A stretch of 64,000 nt of DNA from contig NZ_JAGGJW010000010.1 in NCBI RefSeq assembly GCF_017873175.1, forward strand, positions 186,001 through 250,000, given 5' to 3'. Of this stretch, positions 49,758-57,592 are shown one piece after another. The DNA comes from Neorhizobium petrolearium (GTDB taxonomy: Bacteria; Pseudomonadota; Alphaproteobacteria; Rhizobiales; Rhizobiaceae). The stretch's first letter is position 1. The number at the start of each line of letters is the position of its first letter. The notes below the pieces were generated by a model. It made no database searches. It was not told where the DNA came from and saw only the letters and a list, made by a program, of their open reading frames with translations. A program made the translations under genes and the position numbers.

Positions 49758-50390
49758 TTGCCCGACCTTTCCAGTCTCGCAGCCTTTGCTCTCATCGCTC
49801 TGGGCATGGTACTTACGCCCGGGCCGAACATGGTCTACCTCATCTCGCGATCGATCTCTCAGGGGCCGATGGCGGGATTGATCTCGCTCGGCGGCGTGGC
49901 GCTCGGCTTCGTCTTCTACATGCTCTGTGCCGCTTTCGGCATTACCGCGCTGGTCATGGCCGTGCCTTATGCCTATGACGCGCTGCGTTTCGCGGGCGCG
50001 CTCTACCTGCTCTATCTCGCCTGGCAGGCGGTGAAGCCGGGCGGGCGCTCGCCTTTCCAAGTCATGCAACTGCCGAAGGACAGTCCGAAAAGGTTGTTCG
50101 TCATGGGGTTGATGACCAACCTTCTGAATCCCAAGGCGGCAGTGCTTTATCTCTCACTGCTGCCGCAGTTCATCAATCCGGAACATGGCAGCGTGCTTTC
50201 CCAATCGATCGTGCTCGGCTTCGCGCAGATCGCCATCAGCATCTCCATCAATGCGATGATCGCACTGATGGCGGGTGCTATCGCGCTCTTTCTTGCCCGC
50301 CGGCCCACATGGATCGTCATCCAGCGTTGGCTGATGGGCACCGTCCTTGCTGCTCTTGCCGTTCGCATGGCGATCGAAGCGCGGCGCTGA
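49758..50390 (+). CDS. LysE/RhtB-family exporter
   Basis: 210 residues with about six membrane helices. The family start motif appears as ALGMVLTPGPNMVYLISRSI (about 15-34), and GLMTNLLNPKAAVLYLSLLP (about 115-134) is the second conserved block. A TTG at 49758 is used here; no good ribosome site is visible, and later starts would cut the first helix. It probably exports an amino acid or small metabolite. It is convergent with the hydrolase gene and does not appear linked to the transporter operon. Confidence 0.87.
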   Translation: MPDLSSLAAFALIALGMVLTPGPNMVYLISRSISQGPMAGLISLGGVALGFVFYMLCAAFGITALVMAVPYAYDALRFAGALYLLYLAWQAVKPGGRSPFQVMQLPKDSPKRLFVMGLMTNLLNPKAAVLYLSLLPQFINPEHGSVLSQSIVLGFAQIAISISINAMIALMAGAIALFLARRPTWIVIQRWLMGTVLAALAVRMAIEARR

Positions 50391-50430
50391 TTTCAATCTG
50401 CCGCCCCTTGCCGGTTGTCGCAAGGCGACG

Positions 50431-51250
50431 TCAGGCCGTCTTGGCAGCCTTTGCCAATTCCCTCAGATGTCCGGCGATCGTGGCGGGCACTTCCAGCGGC
50501 GTGAAATGCCTGACGCCGTCCATGATGAAGAGCGACGCACCGGGAATATTGTCCGCCATGTAGCGGGCCATCTCGGGCGGCGTCGCATAGTCCTCCGTGC
50601 CAACGGCGACGCGGCAAGGGAAGGAAAATCTCGGCAGGGCGGCGCGGATGTCCGCGTTGCCGAGCATCGCGCAGGTCGCGGCATAGGCCGAAAGTTCGTT
50701 CTTCAGGAAGACGGCAATCGCCTTCTCCACGATATCCGGATTGGCCTCGCGGAAGCTATCGCTGAACCAGCGGGTCTTCTGAAAGCCGACGAGTGCGGCC
50801 ATGCCTTCGGCGAGCGCCTTGTTGGCGCGCTCCCTCCAGGCTTTTGGGGCATCCTCTCCATACCATGCGGTGGTGTCAAAAAGACCGAGCGCTTCGACGC
50901 GCTGCGGATAGCCGGCAGCAAAGGCGAGCGCCACGCATCCGCCCATGGAGGCGCCGGCAACGACGGTCGAGGACCAGCCGACATGGTCCATGAGATCGGC
51001 CAGATCATCGGCGAAAAGTTTGACGCTATAGGGGCCGGCCGGTTTGTCGGACGCCCCGTGGCCGCGGCAGTCGTAGATCAGGGCATCGGCAAAACCGTCG
51101 AGGGCGGCGACCGTCGGCTCCCAGAAGGTCTTGTCCATGGCAAGCGAATGCACGAGCGCGATGCGGCCCTGGCCACTTCCCTTGACGAGGCGGTAGGAGA
51201 TCCTCGTGCCGTCGCGGGTGGTTGCGGTGCTGTTCAACGGATCATTCACC
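50431..51250 (-). CDS. Alpha/beta hydrolase, 3-oxoadipate enol-lactonase-like
   Basis: Start placed at the GTG at 51250, which follows GGAAGGATTTCGAG and gives about 272 residues beginning NDPLNSTATTRDG; an ATG at 51285 is in frame but lies inside the palindrome at 51281-51295. Nucleophile elbow AGASMGGCVALAF, acid Asp in VGTEDYATPPE and His in DGVRHFTPLE form the triad. YDCRGHGASDKPAG and the overall length match PcaD-type lactonases. As pcaD is already present, this copy probably opens another lactone or ester in the region-6 pathway. It is alone on its strand, upstream of the convergent LysE gene. Confidence 0.83.
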
Positions 51251-51280
51251 TCGAAATCCTTCCGGTAGGGACCGTTTTGC

Positions 51281-51295
51281 GTCATACTGTATGAC
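51281..51295. promoter_or_regulatory. Perfect GTCATAC-T-GTATGAC palindrome, probable GntR operator
   Basis: A perfect 7-1-7 inverted repeat upstream of the hydrolase gene. Related words occur before the TTT receptor gene (60564-60570, GTATGAC) and the GntR gene (62602-62608, GTCATAC). FCD-type GntR regulators bind palindromes of this size. Confidence 0.55.
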
Positions 51296-51367
51296 AATGA
51301 TATAAGCAAATCGAACGCGGGAGACAACCGCCAATGTGACGGCTGCTGCACTTTGCGAACTTATGGT

Positions 51368-52312
51368 CTAGCCGGCAGAGGAAAGTGCCAGCCCCTCCGC
51401 ACCGGTCTCCTCGGCAAGCTGCCGGGCAACTAGCCCAAGCTGCCGGCGCAGCCATTTATGGGCGGGAAGATCCGTATGGACATCGCTCCATACGGCGGTG
51501 GCGGAGACCCGCATGTTCGGCACCGGCACGGGACAGAAATAAAAGCGCGACGGATCGAAGATCGGCACCATCTTCTCAAATACCATGACGATGAGATCGG
51601 AGCGGGAGACGATCGCTGGTGCGGCCAGGAACTGGTGAACCGTGGTGGCGACGCGCCGCTTGAGGCCCGCTTCTGCCAGGAAACGGTCGGCGCGGCTCAC
51701 ATCGCTCGTGCCGGGCTTGACGGCAAGCTGCTCGGCGGCGAGGAATTCATCCAGCGTGATCGACTGGCCCGCAAGCGGATGAGCCTGCCGCATCATGCAG
51801 AGATATTTGTCTTCGAAGAGAGCCATGTGCTTGAAGCGGCGCGGCAGGTTGGGGATGACGCCGACCGCGAGATCGATCTCGTTGTTGTCGAGAAGTGCCG
51901 GCAGTTCCTCGTTCGGGCGCGATTGGATCTTCAGGGCCACCCGGGGTGCGACGCGGGCGATGTGCTCGATCAGAAGCGGCAGCATCACCACCGAGGCATG
52001 GTCGGAAACGGCGAGGCTGAAGGTCCAGTCCGGATCGTTGGGTTCGAATGCAGTCGGCTCCAACGCTTCTTCGATCTGGCGCATCGCTGCCTGGATCGGT
52101 CCGGCGATTTCCAGCGCCCGCGGTGTGGGTCGCATGCCGTCCGCCGTGCGCAGGAAAAGCCGGTCATTCAGGAGCAGGCGCAGGCGATTGAGTGCGTTGG
52201 AAAGCGCCGGCTGCGACATGCCGAGCTTTTCGGCAGCGCGGTTGACGCTGCCTTCCGCCATCATCGCGTCGAAGATCACCAGGAGCTTGAGATCGATGTT
52301 CGCCAAATTCAT
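51368..52312 (-). CDS. LysR-family transcriptional regulator
   Basis: 314 residues from the ATG at 52312 (MNLANIDLKLLVIFDAMMAE); the frame is open further upstream but the helix-turn-helix begins here. DNA-binding region SVNRAAEKLGMSQPALSNAL (about 22-41) with LFLRTADGMRPTPRA places it in the NodD/LinR/NahR-like group whose members often sense aromatic compounds. The ligand domain follows to residue 310. It is divergent, 265 bp, from the fused TctA-TctB transporter gene, its likely target. Confidence 0.88.
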   Translation of the reverse strand: MNLANIDLKLLVIFDAMMAEGSVNRAAEKLGMSQPALSNALNRLRLLLNDRLFLRTADGMRPTPRALEIAGPIQAAMRQIEEALEPTAFEPNDPDWTFSLAVSDHASVVMLPLLIEHIARVAPRVALKIQSRPNEELPALLDNNEIDLAVGVIPNLPRRFKHMALFEDKYLCMMRQAHPLAGQSITLDEFLAAEQLAVKPGTSDVSRADRFLAEAGLKRRVATTVHQFLAAPAIVSRSDLIVMVFEKMVPIFDPSRFYFCPVPVPNMRVSATAVWSDVHTDLPAHKWLRRQLGLVARQLAEETGAEGLALSSAG

Positions 52313-52577
52313 TTCAGTGATAATACTCTCTGTTTTTTGAATTTGCCATTGATGGCTCTGTCGGATCAACATTGTCGTACAAAAATACAATACTACACAA
52401 GTGTTTGCGATCAAACTTCGCGCGCGCCGGTGTATGCGTATTCGGGCGGTGCCTCGGCCACGGCGTTTTGCTGGGGGATGCTGCCTCCGGTGATAGCTCC
52501 CGAAACGAGGGAGGAGGCGCATGAAAGCGTCTCACGAGCAATGAGCCTCGCGGATCGCGGGGCGGTGGAGGATATAT

Positions 52578-54653
52578 ATGCTTCTTGAACAGGCCATGGC
52601 GGCGTTCGGGGTCATCTTTGATCCGATGCGCTTCCTGATCATCATGCTGGGTTGTATACTCGGCCTTTTCATCGGGGTCATCCCCGGCATCGGCGGCCTG
52701 GCGGGCATGGCTCTGCTTTTGCCGTTCACCTACACGATGGACCCTTATACGGCGCTTGCCTTTTTGATCGGCATGTGGGCTGTGACGCCGACGGCCGACA
52801 CAATACCGTCGATCCTGATCGGGGTGCCAGGAGCTGCAGGATCGGCTGCGACTGTGATGGACGGCTATCCCATGGCGCGCCGCGGCGAGGCCGGGCGAGC
52901 GCTCGGCGCCTCCTACACTTCATCGCTGATCGGCGGTATTTTCGGAGCCGTCCTGCTCGGCATCGCGATCCCGATCCTCAGGCCCTTCATGATGGCCTTC
53001 GGCACGCCGGAGCTTTTGGCGCTCTGCATCCTCGGCCTCACGCTGGTCGCAGCCGTCAGCCAGGGTAACATGATGAAGGGCCTGGTGGCGGCCTGTTTCG
53101 GTGTCGTCATCGCTTCCGTGGGCGACGAGGCGCAGACGGGTGAACTGCGCTGGACCTTCGATTCCATCTATCTCTGGGAAGGTGTTCCGCTCGAGGCGCT
53201 GGTGCTCGGCCTCTTCGCCGTGCCGGAACTGATCGAGCTCGGCGCGGCGCGCCAGTCGGTTGCCCTCCATCGCAGCGAAAGCATTGTGCGCGACCAGTTC
53301 CGCGGCGTGCGCGACGCGATCCAGAACATCCGCCTCGTGTTCCAGAGCTCCTGGCTCGGTGCGATCCTTGGCTCGGTCCCCGGCCTCGGCGGCCCGGCGA
53401 TCGACTGGATCGCCTACGGCTCGGCGGCGAAATCGGTGAAGGGCGGCACCGAGAGCTTCGGCACCGGCGACGTGCGCGGCGTCATCGCCTGCGAGGCAGC
53501 CAACAATTCCCGCGAAGGCGGCGCGCTCATCCCGACGCTTGCCTTCGGCATTCCGGCGAGCGCCACCATGGCAATCCTGCTTGGCGCCTTCATGATGCAT
53601 GGCATCCAGCCGGGTCCGAAGCTGCTCACCGAACAGCTCGACATCACCTACACGATTGTCTGGAGCCTGATGATCGCCAACATCATCGGCGTGCTCATCT
53701 GTTTCGCCTTCGTATCGCAACTCGCCAAGCTGGCATTGGTACCGGCAGGCATTCTGGTGCCGACGGTGCTCGCCATCGTTTTTATCGGAGCCTATTCGGC
53801 GACCCGCGACATCGGCGACATCATCGTTCTCCTGATCTTCTCGGTGATCGGCTGGGCCATGAAGCGCTTCGGCTGGGCGCGTGCACCGGTATTGCTCGGC
53901 CTCGTCCTTGGAGGTCTGGTGGAACAATACCTGTTCATTTCGACCAGTCGCTACGGTTCGGAATGGCTGACACGTCCCGGCGTTCTTTTTATTCTGGCGA
54001 TCCCGGTCCTCTACTTTGCATACAGCGCGGTAAGGTTTTTCCTGAAGCGCCGCGAGCCTGCACTGGCCGCGGTCGGTGCAGCAGTCAGTGAACCCGCCGC
54101 CCCGAAAGAAGCTCCGGTCGGACAGGTCTCCACGATCGACCGCATCATGCTGCCGGGCATGTGGGTCCTTGCCGCGATCTTGTTTGCCACGGCGCTCGCC
54201 ACCTCGACCGAATGGGCGCTTGCTGCAAGGCTGATGCCACAGACGGTATCGGCCGTCGGCCTCATCGTGGTGATTTGCTCAGGCATCGGTATCTACATGA
54301 GAAAGCGCGCCGGCGAGACGATCGTCAAACCGCGCAAGGTGAGCGAGGCTGATCCGCTGGAAGCGATGCCCGACCGCCAGCTTTACGCACGCATGGGTAT
54401 CATGTTCGCCTGGGTGCTCTCGGTCTTCGTGGGTACGCTCCTGATCGGTCTTCTGCCGACACTGTTCGTATTCATGCTCGGCTATATGCGCTTCGAGGGC
54501 AGACAGCCCTGGATCCGCACGCTGGTGATTACGCTGGTCATCTGGGTTGCCATGTTCATCCTTTTCGACATGCTGCTCGTCATGCCCTGGCCGCAATCCT
54601 ATCTGGGCGACACCTTCCCGCAATTGCGCACGATGGTCTCGGACATAATCTGA
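52578..54653 (+). CDS. TTT transporter permease, TctA-TctB fusion
   Basis: 691 residues, against about 500 for TctA. Residues 1-495 are TctA: GVIPGIGGLAGMALLLPFTY (about 34-53), TPTADTIPSILIGVPGAAGS, GSVPGLGGPAIDWIAYGSAA (second repeat motif). A polar linker rich in Ala and Pro (about 495-520) is followed by a TctB-like four-helix part (IDRIMLPGMWVLAAILFATA, LYARMGIMFAWVLSVFVGTL, TLVITLVIWVAMFILFDMLL). Both membrane subunits are thus one chain. No receptor gene is adjacent; the TTT receptor at 59449 in the same region is the natural partner. It is followed by a strong terminator. Confidence 0.9.
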   Translation: MLLEQAMAAFGVIFDPMRFLIIMLGCILGLFIGVIPGIGGLAGMALLLPFTYTMDPYTALAFLIGMWAVTPTADTIPSILIGVPGAAGSAATVMDGYPMARRGEAGRALGASYTSSLIGGIFGAVLLGIAIPILRPFMMAFGTPELLALCILGLTLVAAVSQGNMMKGLVAACFGVVIASVGDEAQTGELRWTFDSIYLWEGVPLEALVLGLFAVPELIELGAARQSVALHRSESIVRDQFRGVRDAIQNIRLVFQSSWLGAILGSVPGLGGPAIDWIAYGSAAKSVKGGTESFGTGDVRGVIACEAANNSREGGALIPTLAFGIPASATMAILLGAFMMHGIQPGPKLLTEQLDITYTIVWSLMIANIIGVLICFAFVSQLAKLALVPAGILVPTVLAIVFIGAYSATRDIGDIIVLLIFSVIGWAMKRFGWARAPVLLGLVLGGLVEQYLFISTSRYGSEWLTRPGVLFILAIPVLYFAYSAVRFFLKRREPALAAVGAAVSEPAAPKEAPVGQVSTIDRIMLPGMWVLAAILFATALATSTEWALAARLMPQTVSAVGLIVVICSGIGIYMRKRAGETIVKPRKVSEADPLEAMPDRQLYARMGIMFAWVLSVFVGTLLIGLLPTLFVFMLGYMRFEGRQPWIRTLVITLVIWVAMFILFDMLLVMPWPQSYLGDTFPQLRTMVSDII

Positions 54654-54675
54654 GCCACGGCCGACAATCGCGATG

Positions 54676-54707
54676 AAAAGGCCGGAGCATCGCTGCTCCG
54701 GCCTTTT
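54676..54707. terminator. Strong Rho-independent terminator
   Basis: A 14-bp perfect stem AAAAGGCCGGAGCA/TGCTCCGGCCTTTT with a 4-nt loop TCGC (54690-54693), ending in TTTT, 22 bp after the TctA-TctB stop codon. Confidence 0.93.
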
Positions 54708-54730
54708 CGTTTGTCTATCGTCGCGGTCGC

Positions 54731-54771
54731 TTGACTCATTCATAGCTCTGTGGCTATACGTCAATTCATAG
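54731..54771 (+). promoter_or_regulatory. ArsR promoter with repeated ATTCATAG words
   Basis: TTGACT (54731-54736) and CTATAC (54754-54759) are spaced by 17 bp. ATTCATAG occurs at 54738-54745, inside the spacer, and again at 54764-54771 near the start site. The repeats are a plausible autoregulatory operator for the ArsR protein that follows. Confidence 0.6.
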
Positions 54772-54792
54772 TCGGTGAGGTATGGATTTCAA

Positions 54793-55116
54793 ATGTCGAA
54801 CGCTCATGACGTGCTCTTCAGGACGCTCGCCGATCCGACCCGGAGGGCTCTCTTTGAACGACTGTGCCGCGAAGGAGAAAAGACGGTCGGCGCTCTGACG
54901 GCCAGGGCCGGGGTCTCGCAACCGGTTGTTTCAAAGCATCTTGCTGCGCTGAAGCGTGCCGGGTTGGTGCGCGACCGCCATGAAGGTCGCCAGACGCATT
55001 ATAGTGCGCAACTTGGCGCGCTGGCTCCTCTGGTCGACTGGACGAGCCAGATGGCCGGATACTGGCAGAGCCGGTTCGATGACCTCGAAGATCTACTCAA
55101 AAGGATGGACCAATGA
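54793..55116 (+). CDS. ArsR-family winged-helix regulator
   Basis: 107 residues from the ATG at 54793. It is a complete small winged helix: FRTLADPTRRALFERLCREG (about 9-28), recognition helix in TARAGVSQPVVSKHLAALKR (about 38-57), wing VRDRHEGRQTHYSAQ. It has no cysteine metal motif, so it is not a metal sensor of the classical type. Paired with an SRPBCC gene it belongs to the SdpR-like group; the two are overlapped by 4 bp. It is expected to repress its own promoter. Confidence 0.88.
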   Translation: MSNAHDVLFRTLADPTRRALFERLCREGEKTVGALTARAGVSQPVVSKHLAALKRAGLVRDRHEGRQTHYSAQLGALAPLVDWTSQMAGYWQSRFDDLEDLLKRMDQ

Positions 55117-55523
55117 ACGAAACGTCGATCGAAACGCGCTCCGTCGTCATCGAGCGGGAGGTAGCTTTTCCGCCGGAAAAGATCTGGCGCGCACTTACGC
55201 AACCACACCTGATCGAGGAGTGGCTCATGAAGAATGACTTCAAGCCTGTTATGGACCACCGTTTCAAGCTTAGCGCAGACTGGGGTTCTGTCGACTGCCA
55301 GGTTCTGGAAGTCGAGCCGAACCAGACTCTGTCCTACACATGGTGTGCCTACGGTCTCGAGAGTGTCGTCACTTGGACTCTCACCCCTACGAGCACAGGC
55401 ACCCATCTGCGCATGGAGCAATCGGGCTTCCGGCCGGATCAGCAACAGGCCTATCAGGGTGCCAGACACGGATGGCAGAAGTTCCTCGCAAATCTGGAGC
55501 AGGTCTTGGCTCGGACAGACTGA
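55113..55523 (+). CDS. SRPBCC (AHSA1-like) domain protein
   Basis: 136 residues, a helix-grip fold: VVIEREVAFPPEKIWRALTQ (about 10-29), EEWLMKNDFKP, and the terminal helix GWQKFLANLEQVLAR. Such proteins bind hydrophobic ligands. ArsR-SRPBCC pairs are very common, and the SRPBCC partner is thought to sense or process a ligand, but no general function is proven. It overlaps the regulator gene (ATGA) and is followed 38 bp later by a small membrane protein gene that may be in the same unit. Confidence 0.87.
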   Translation: MNETSIETRSVVIEREVAFPPEKIWRALTQPHLIEEWLMKNDFKPVMDHRFKLSADWGSVDCQVLEVEPNQTLSYTWCAYGLESVVTWTLTPTSTGTHLRMEQSGFRPDQQQAYQGARHGWQKFLANLEQVLARTD

Positions 55524-55561
55524 AATCTGTCCGGAGTGAGCGTGGAGAGAGGGGATTCCCA

Positions 55562-55789
55562 TTGGATTGGAACAGAACTATTCGGCAGGTCCACCGCTGG
55601 CTGTCGATCATCTTTACGGCAACCGTCGTCGCAAACTTCGTCGCCATGGCGTTGGGGGAACCTCCCTCGTGGGTGGTCTACTCCCCACTGCTGCCGCTCT
55701 TTCTGCTATTGTTCACCGGCCTGTACCTATTCGCGCTGCCCTATGCTGCCATCGGGCGTGGCGCACGACGCACCGGTGGATACGAGTGA
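55562..55789 (+). CDS. Small two-helix membrane protein
   Basis: 75 residues from a TTG at 55562 preceded by GAGAGAGGGG. Two membrane helices are evident: WLSIIFTATVVANFVAMALG and the stretch VVYSPLLPLFLLLFTGLYLF. The C-terminus is basic and short. It lies 38 bp after the SRPBCC gene and is probably co-transcribed. Small proteins with a WN.TIRQVHRWLS start adjacent to ArsR-SRPBCC pairs are known only as hypothetical. The non-ATG start makes its exact beginning uncertain. Confidence 0.6.
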   Translation: MDWNRTIRQVHRWLSIIFTATVVANFVAMALGEPPSWVVYSPLLPLFLLLFTGLYLFALPYAAIGRGARRTGGYE

Positions 55790-55879
55790 ACTGAATGATT
55801 GGCACGGCAGGTCTCGGCTCCCAGGGCGTTAGGCTTATAGGTTTCATGTCGCCCATCAGCCCACGATGTCGCGGGAAAC

Positions 55880-56740
55880 TCACAGAACAGTTGCAGCCAG
55901 CAGCCATGCTCCGGCCGAAATCAAGATTGTACCTGCCAGACGAGGAAGAAATCGGCCTGCGGGTAAGATCTTCTCGGCAAGAATGAAGATCGCAATGGCG
56001 GCAATCCAGAGAACGTTCATCACACCGCCCACGAACAGGAGCCCCATCACGGCCCAACAACATCCAATGCAGTAAAGCCCGTGTTTAAATCCGATCCGCA
56101 TCGAGCCGAAAGCGTCTCTCCGAAACCCTCCATGCTGCTGGATGAAGAATAACGGCGCCTGGCAGTTTGCCAAACAGGCGTCCTTTTGCGGGGTCCATTG
56201 GTAAAGACCAGCGGCGACAAGGATAAACCCGCTGAAGGCATGACTTGCGCTGACCATCTCCGGGGTGAGCAGGAACGTTTTCTCAAGCCCCCATTGACCG
56301 ATGGTCGCAACCAGCGAGAAGGTAACCCAGGCAAGCAGATATCCGCCGGCAAAGAATCCGGTCGCTGCCAAAGGACGGCCCTTGAGAGCAGCGTGGCGTC
56401 CTACATGGGCGTAGATGAGGATCATGGGCGCGACAGAGGGTGTCATCATGCCGACCATCATCACTGCCCACATGGTGAAGATGAATGCGAACTCGACCAC
56501 ACTCCACTCGTGCACTTGGGGCGCCATGACGGAGCCGAAATCCATGGCCGTCCCGGACATGTCCATCGCGGGCATCTCCGGGTTCGGGATCGCCGGCTCC
56601 ATATTCATGGCCGGTTCCATATTCATGGAATCCGCGAGCCAGAAAATATAAGCCCAGGCAAAAACAGTAAGAGTGGCAAGCGCGACGGCAACGATCGCCC
56701 GGTCACGCCGCAGAACCGTTTCAAGCACAGTGTCGGTCAT
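55880..56740 (-). CDS. DUF2182 membrane protein with Met-rich periplasmic loop
   Basis: 286 residues with about six membrane helices. DUF2182 motifs: FIFTMWAVMMVGMMTPSVAP (about 89-108) and GLYCIGCCWAVMGLLFVGGV (about 223-242), the latter with a CxxCC cluster. Between helix 1 and 2 lies a loop with a tandem MNMEPAMNMEPA, then PEMPAMDMSG: ten Met in about 35 residues, a pattern of copper-binding proteins. It follows the DUF1326 gene by 4 bp; the two families are regularly linked. A role in membrane metal handling is an inference from the Met and Cys content. Confidence 0.85.
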   Translation of the reverse strand: MTDTVLETVLRRDRAIVAVALATLTVFAWAYIFWLADSMNMEPAMNMEPAIPNPEMPAMDMSGTAMDFGSVMAPQVHEWSVVEFAFIFTMWAVMMVGMMTPSVAPMILIYAHVGRHAALKGRPLAATGFFAGGYLLAWVTFSLVATIGQWGLEKTFLLTPEMVSASHAFSGFILVAAGLYQWTPQKDACLANCQAPLFFIQQHGGFRRDAFGSMRIGFKHGLYCIGCCWAVMGLLFVGGVMNVLWIAAIAIFILAEKILPAGRFLPRLAGTILISAGAWLLAATVL

Positions 56741-56744
56741 TGCC

Positions 56745-57383
56745 CTAGTGGACGACGCCAGCCCCCGTCATATGCAAGTGGGCGAAGTGTGCATGCGAAT
56801 CTTCAAGATTGAGCGCAATCGGTCCCTTCGTTTCGCCCCAACCGCGACCCGCTTCACAAACGTCGTATTCGAAGCCGTTTGGCAGGTTTATCCGGGCGCG
56901 GTGCTCTTCGCCGGTCACCGGATTGCGGATCGGTTCGCCGCGAGCTTCAACCCAGCCCGGAACGGTCACATGCGCTGTTCGGGCCTCGGGATCGACCTCG
57001 AATTTGATCGATGTGAATACCGGATCGTAAAGCTTCTCGAACGTTGTCGCGAATACCTGGAAGAAGGTTGCGCCCGGTTCCGTGTCTTCGCCGGTCATGA
57101 TCCGTAGCAGGGCCTCCCTTTGTTTGTCGGATGCACGCTCATCGACGATGGGCATGACTTCGCCCCTTCCTTCGTGAATGGCACCCGGCCATGTCGCGAC
57201 CATGCCGATCGTCAGGTCGTCGAGTCGCGTGTCGCCATGGTAGCCTTCCTCGATATGGACAAAGCCAATCGCATGGCAGTTCCCATTGGTGGGGCGGGCA
57301 TTGAACTGGCAAGGACAGCCATACGCGCAATTGCAATGGATGAACTCATTGCCTTTGATCGACCATTGTGTGGCGGACATCAT
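56745..57383 (-). CDS. DUF1326 domain protein
   Basis: 212 residues; the second of two consecutive ATG codons (57380) may be the true start. The diagnostic N-terminal cysteine cluster is CNCAYGCPCQF (about 17-27), and GNCHAIGFVHIEEG follows with another Cys-His pair. It is soluble with no signal. The family is of unknown function and typically encoded next to DUF2182, as here. Cysteines suggest metal or redox chemistry. Upstream lies the terminator of the ThDP gene, not a shared promoter. Confidence 0.85.
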   Translation of the reverse strand: MMSATQWSIKGNEFIHCNCAYGCPCQFNARPTNGNCHAIGFVHIEEGYHGDTRLDDLTIGMVATWPGAIHEGRGEVMPIVDERASDKQREALLRIMTGEDTEPGATFFQVFATTFEKLYDPVFTSIKFEVDPEARTAHVTVPGWVEARGEPIRNPVTGEEHRARINLPNGFEYDVCEAGRGWGETKGPIALNLEDSHAHFAHLHMTGAGVVH

Positions 57384-57538
57384 CTCCTCCTTTTACCTTC
57401 ACGCCAAATGGGTGACGCGGAACAAGCGGATGATCCCCCTCAGAGTAACTTTAAATTTTACGCCAAACACACCTGCCGTTCAATTTAACCTAAAGGTGTA
57501 GTTTCCGGCTTGAGCCGAACCTGGTTTTCTGCCGCACG

Positions 57539-57567
57539 AAAAAGGCCCCGCCCATGTGAGCGGAGCC
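57539..57567 (-). terminator. Terminator of the ThDP-enzyme gene
   Basis: On the minus strand GGCTCCGC pairs with GCGGGGCC (one mismatch) around a loop of 8 nt and is followed by TTTTT (57543-57539). It lies 26 bp after the stop codon. Confidence 0.75.
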
Positions 57568-57592
57568 AACCAAGGGAAAATACTCCTTCCGA

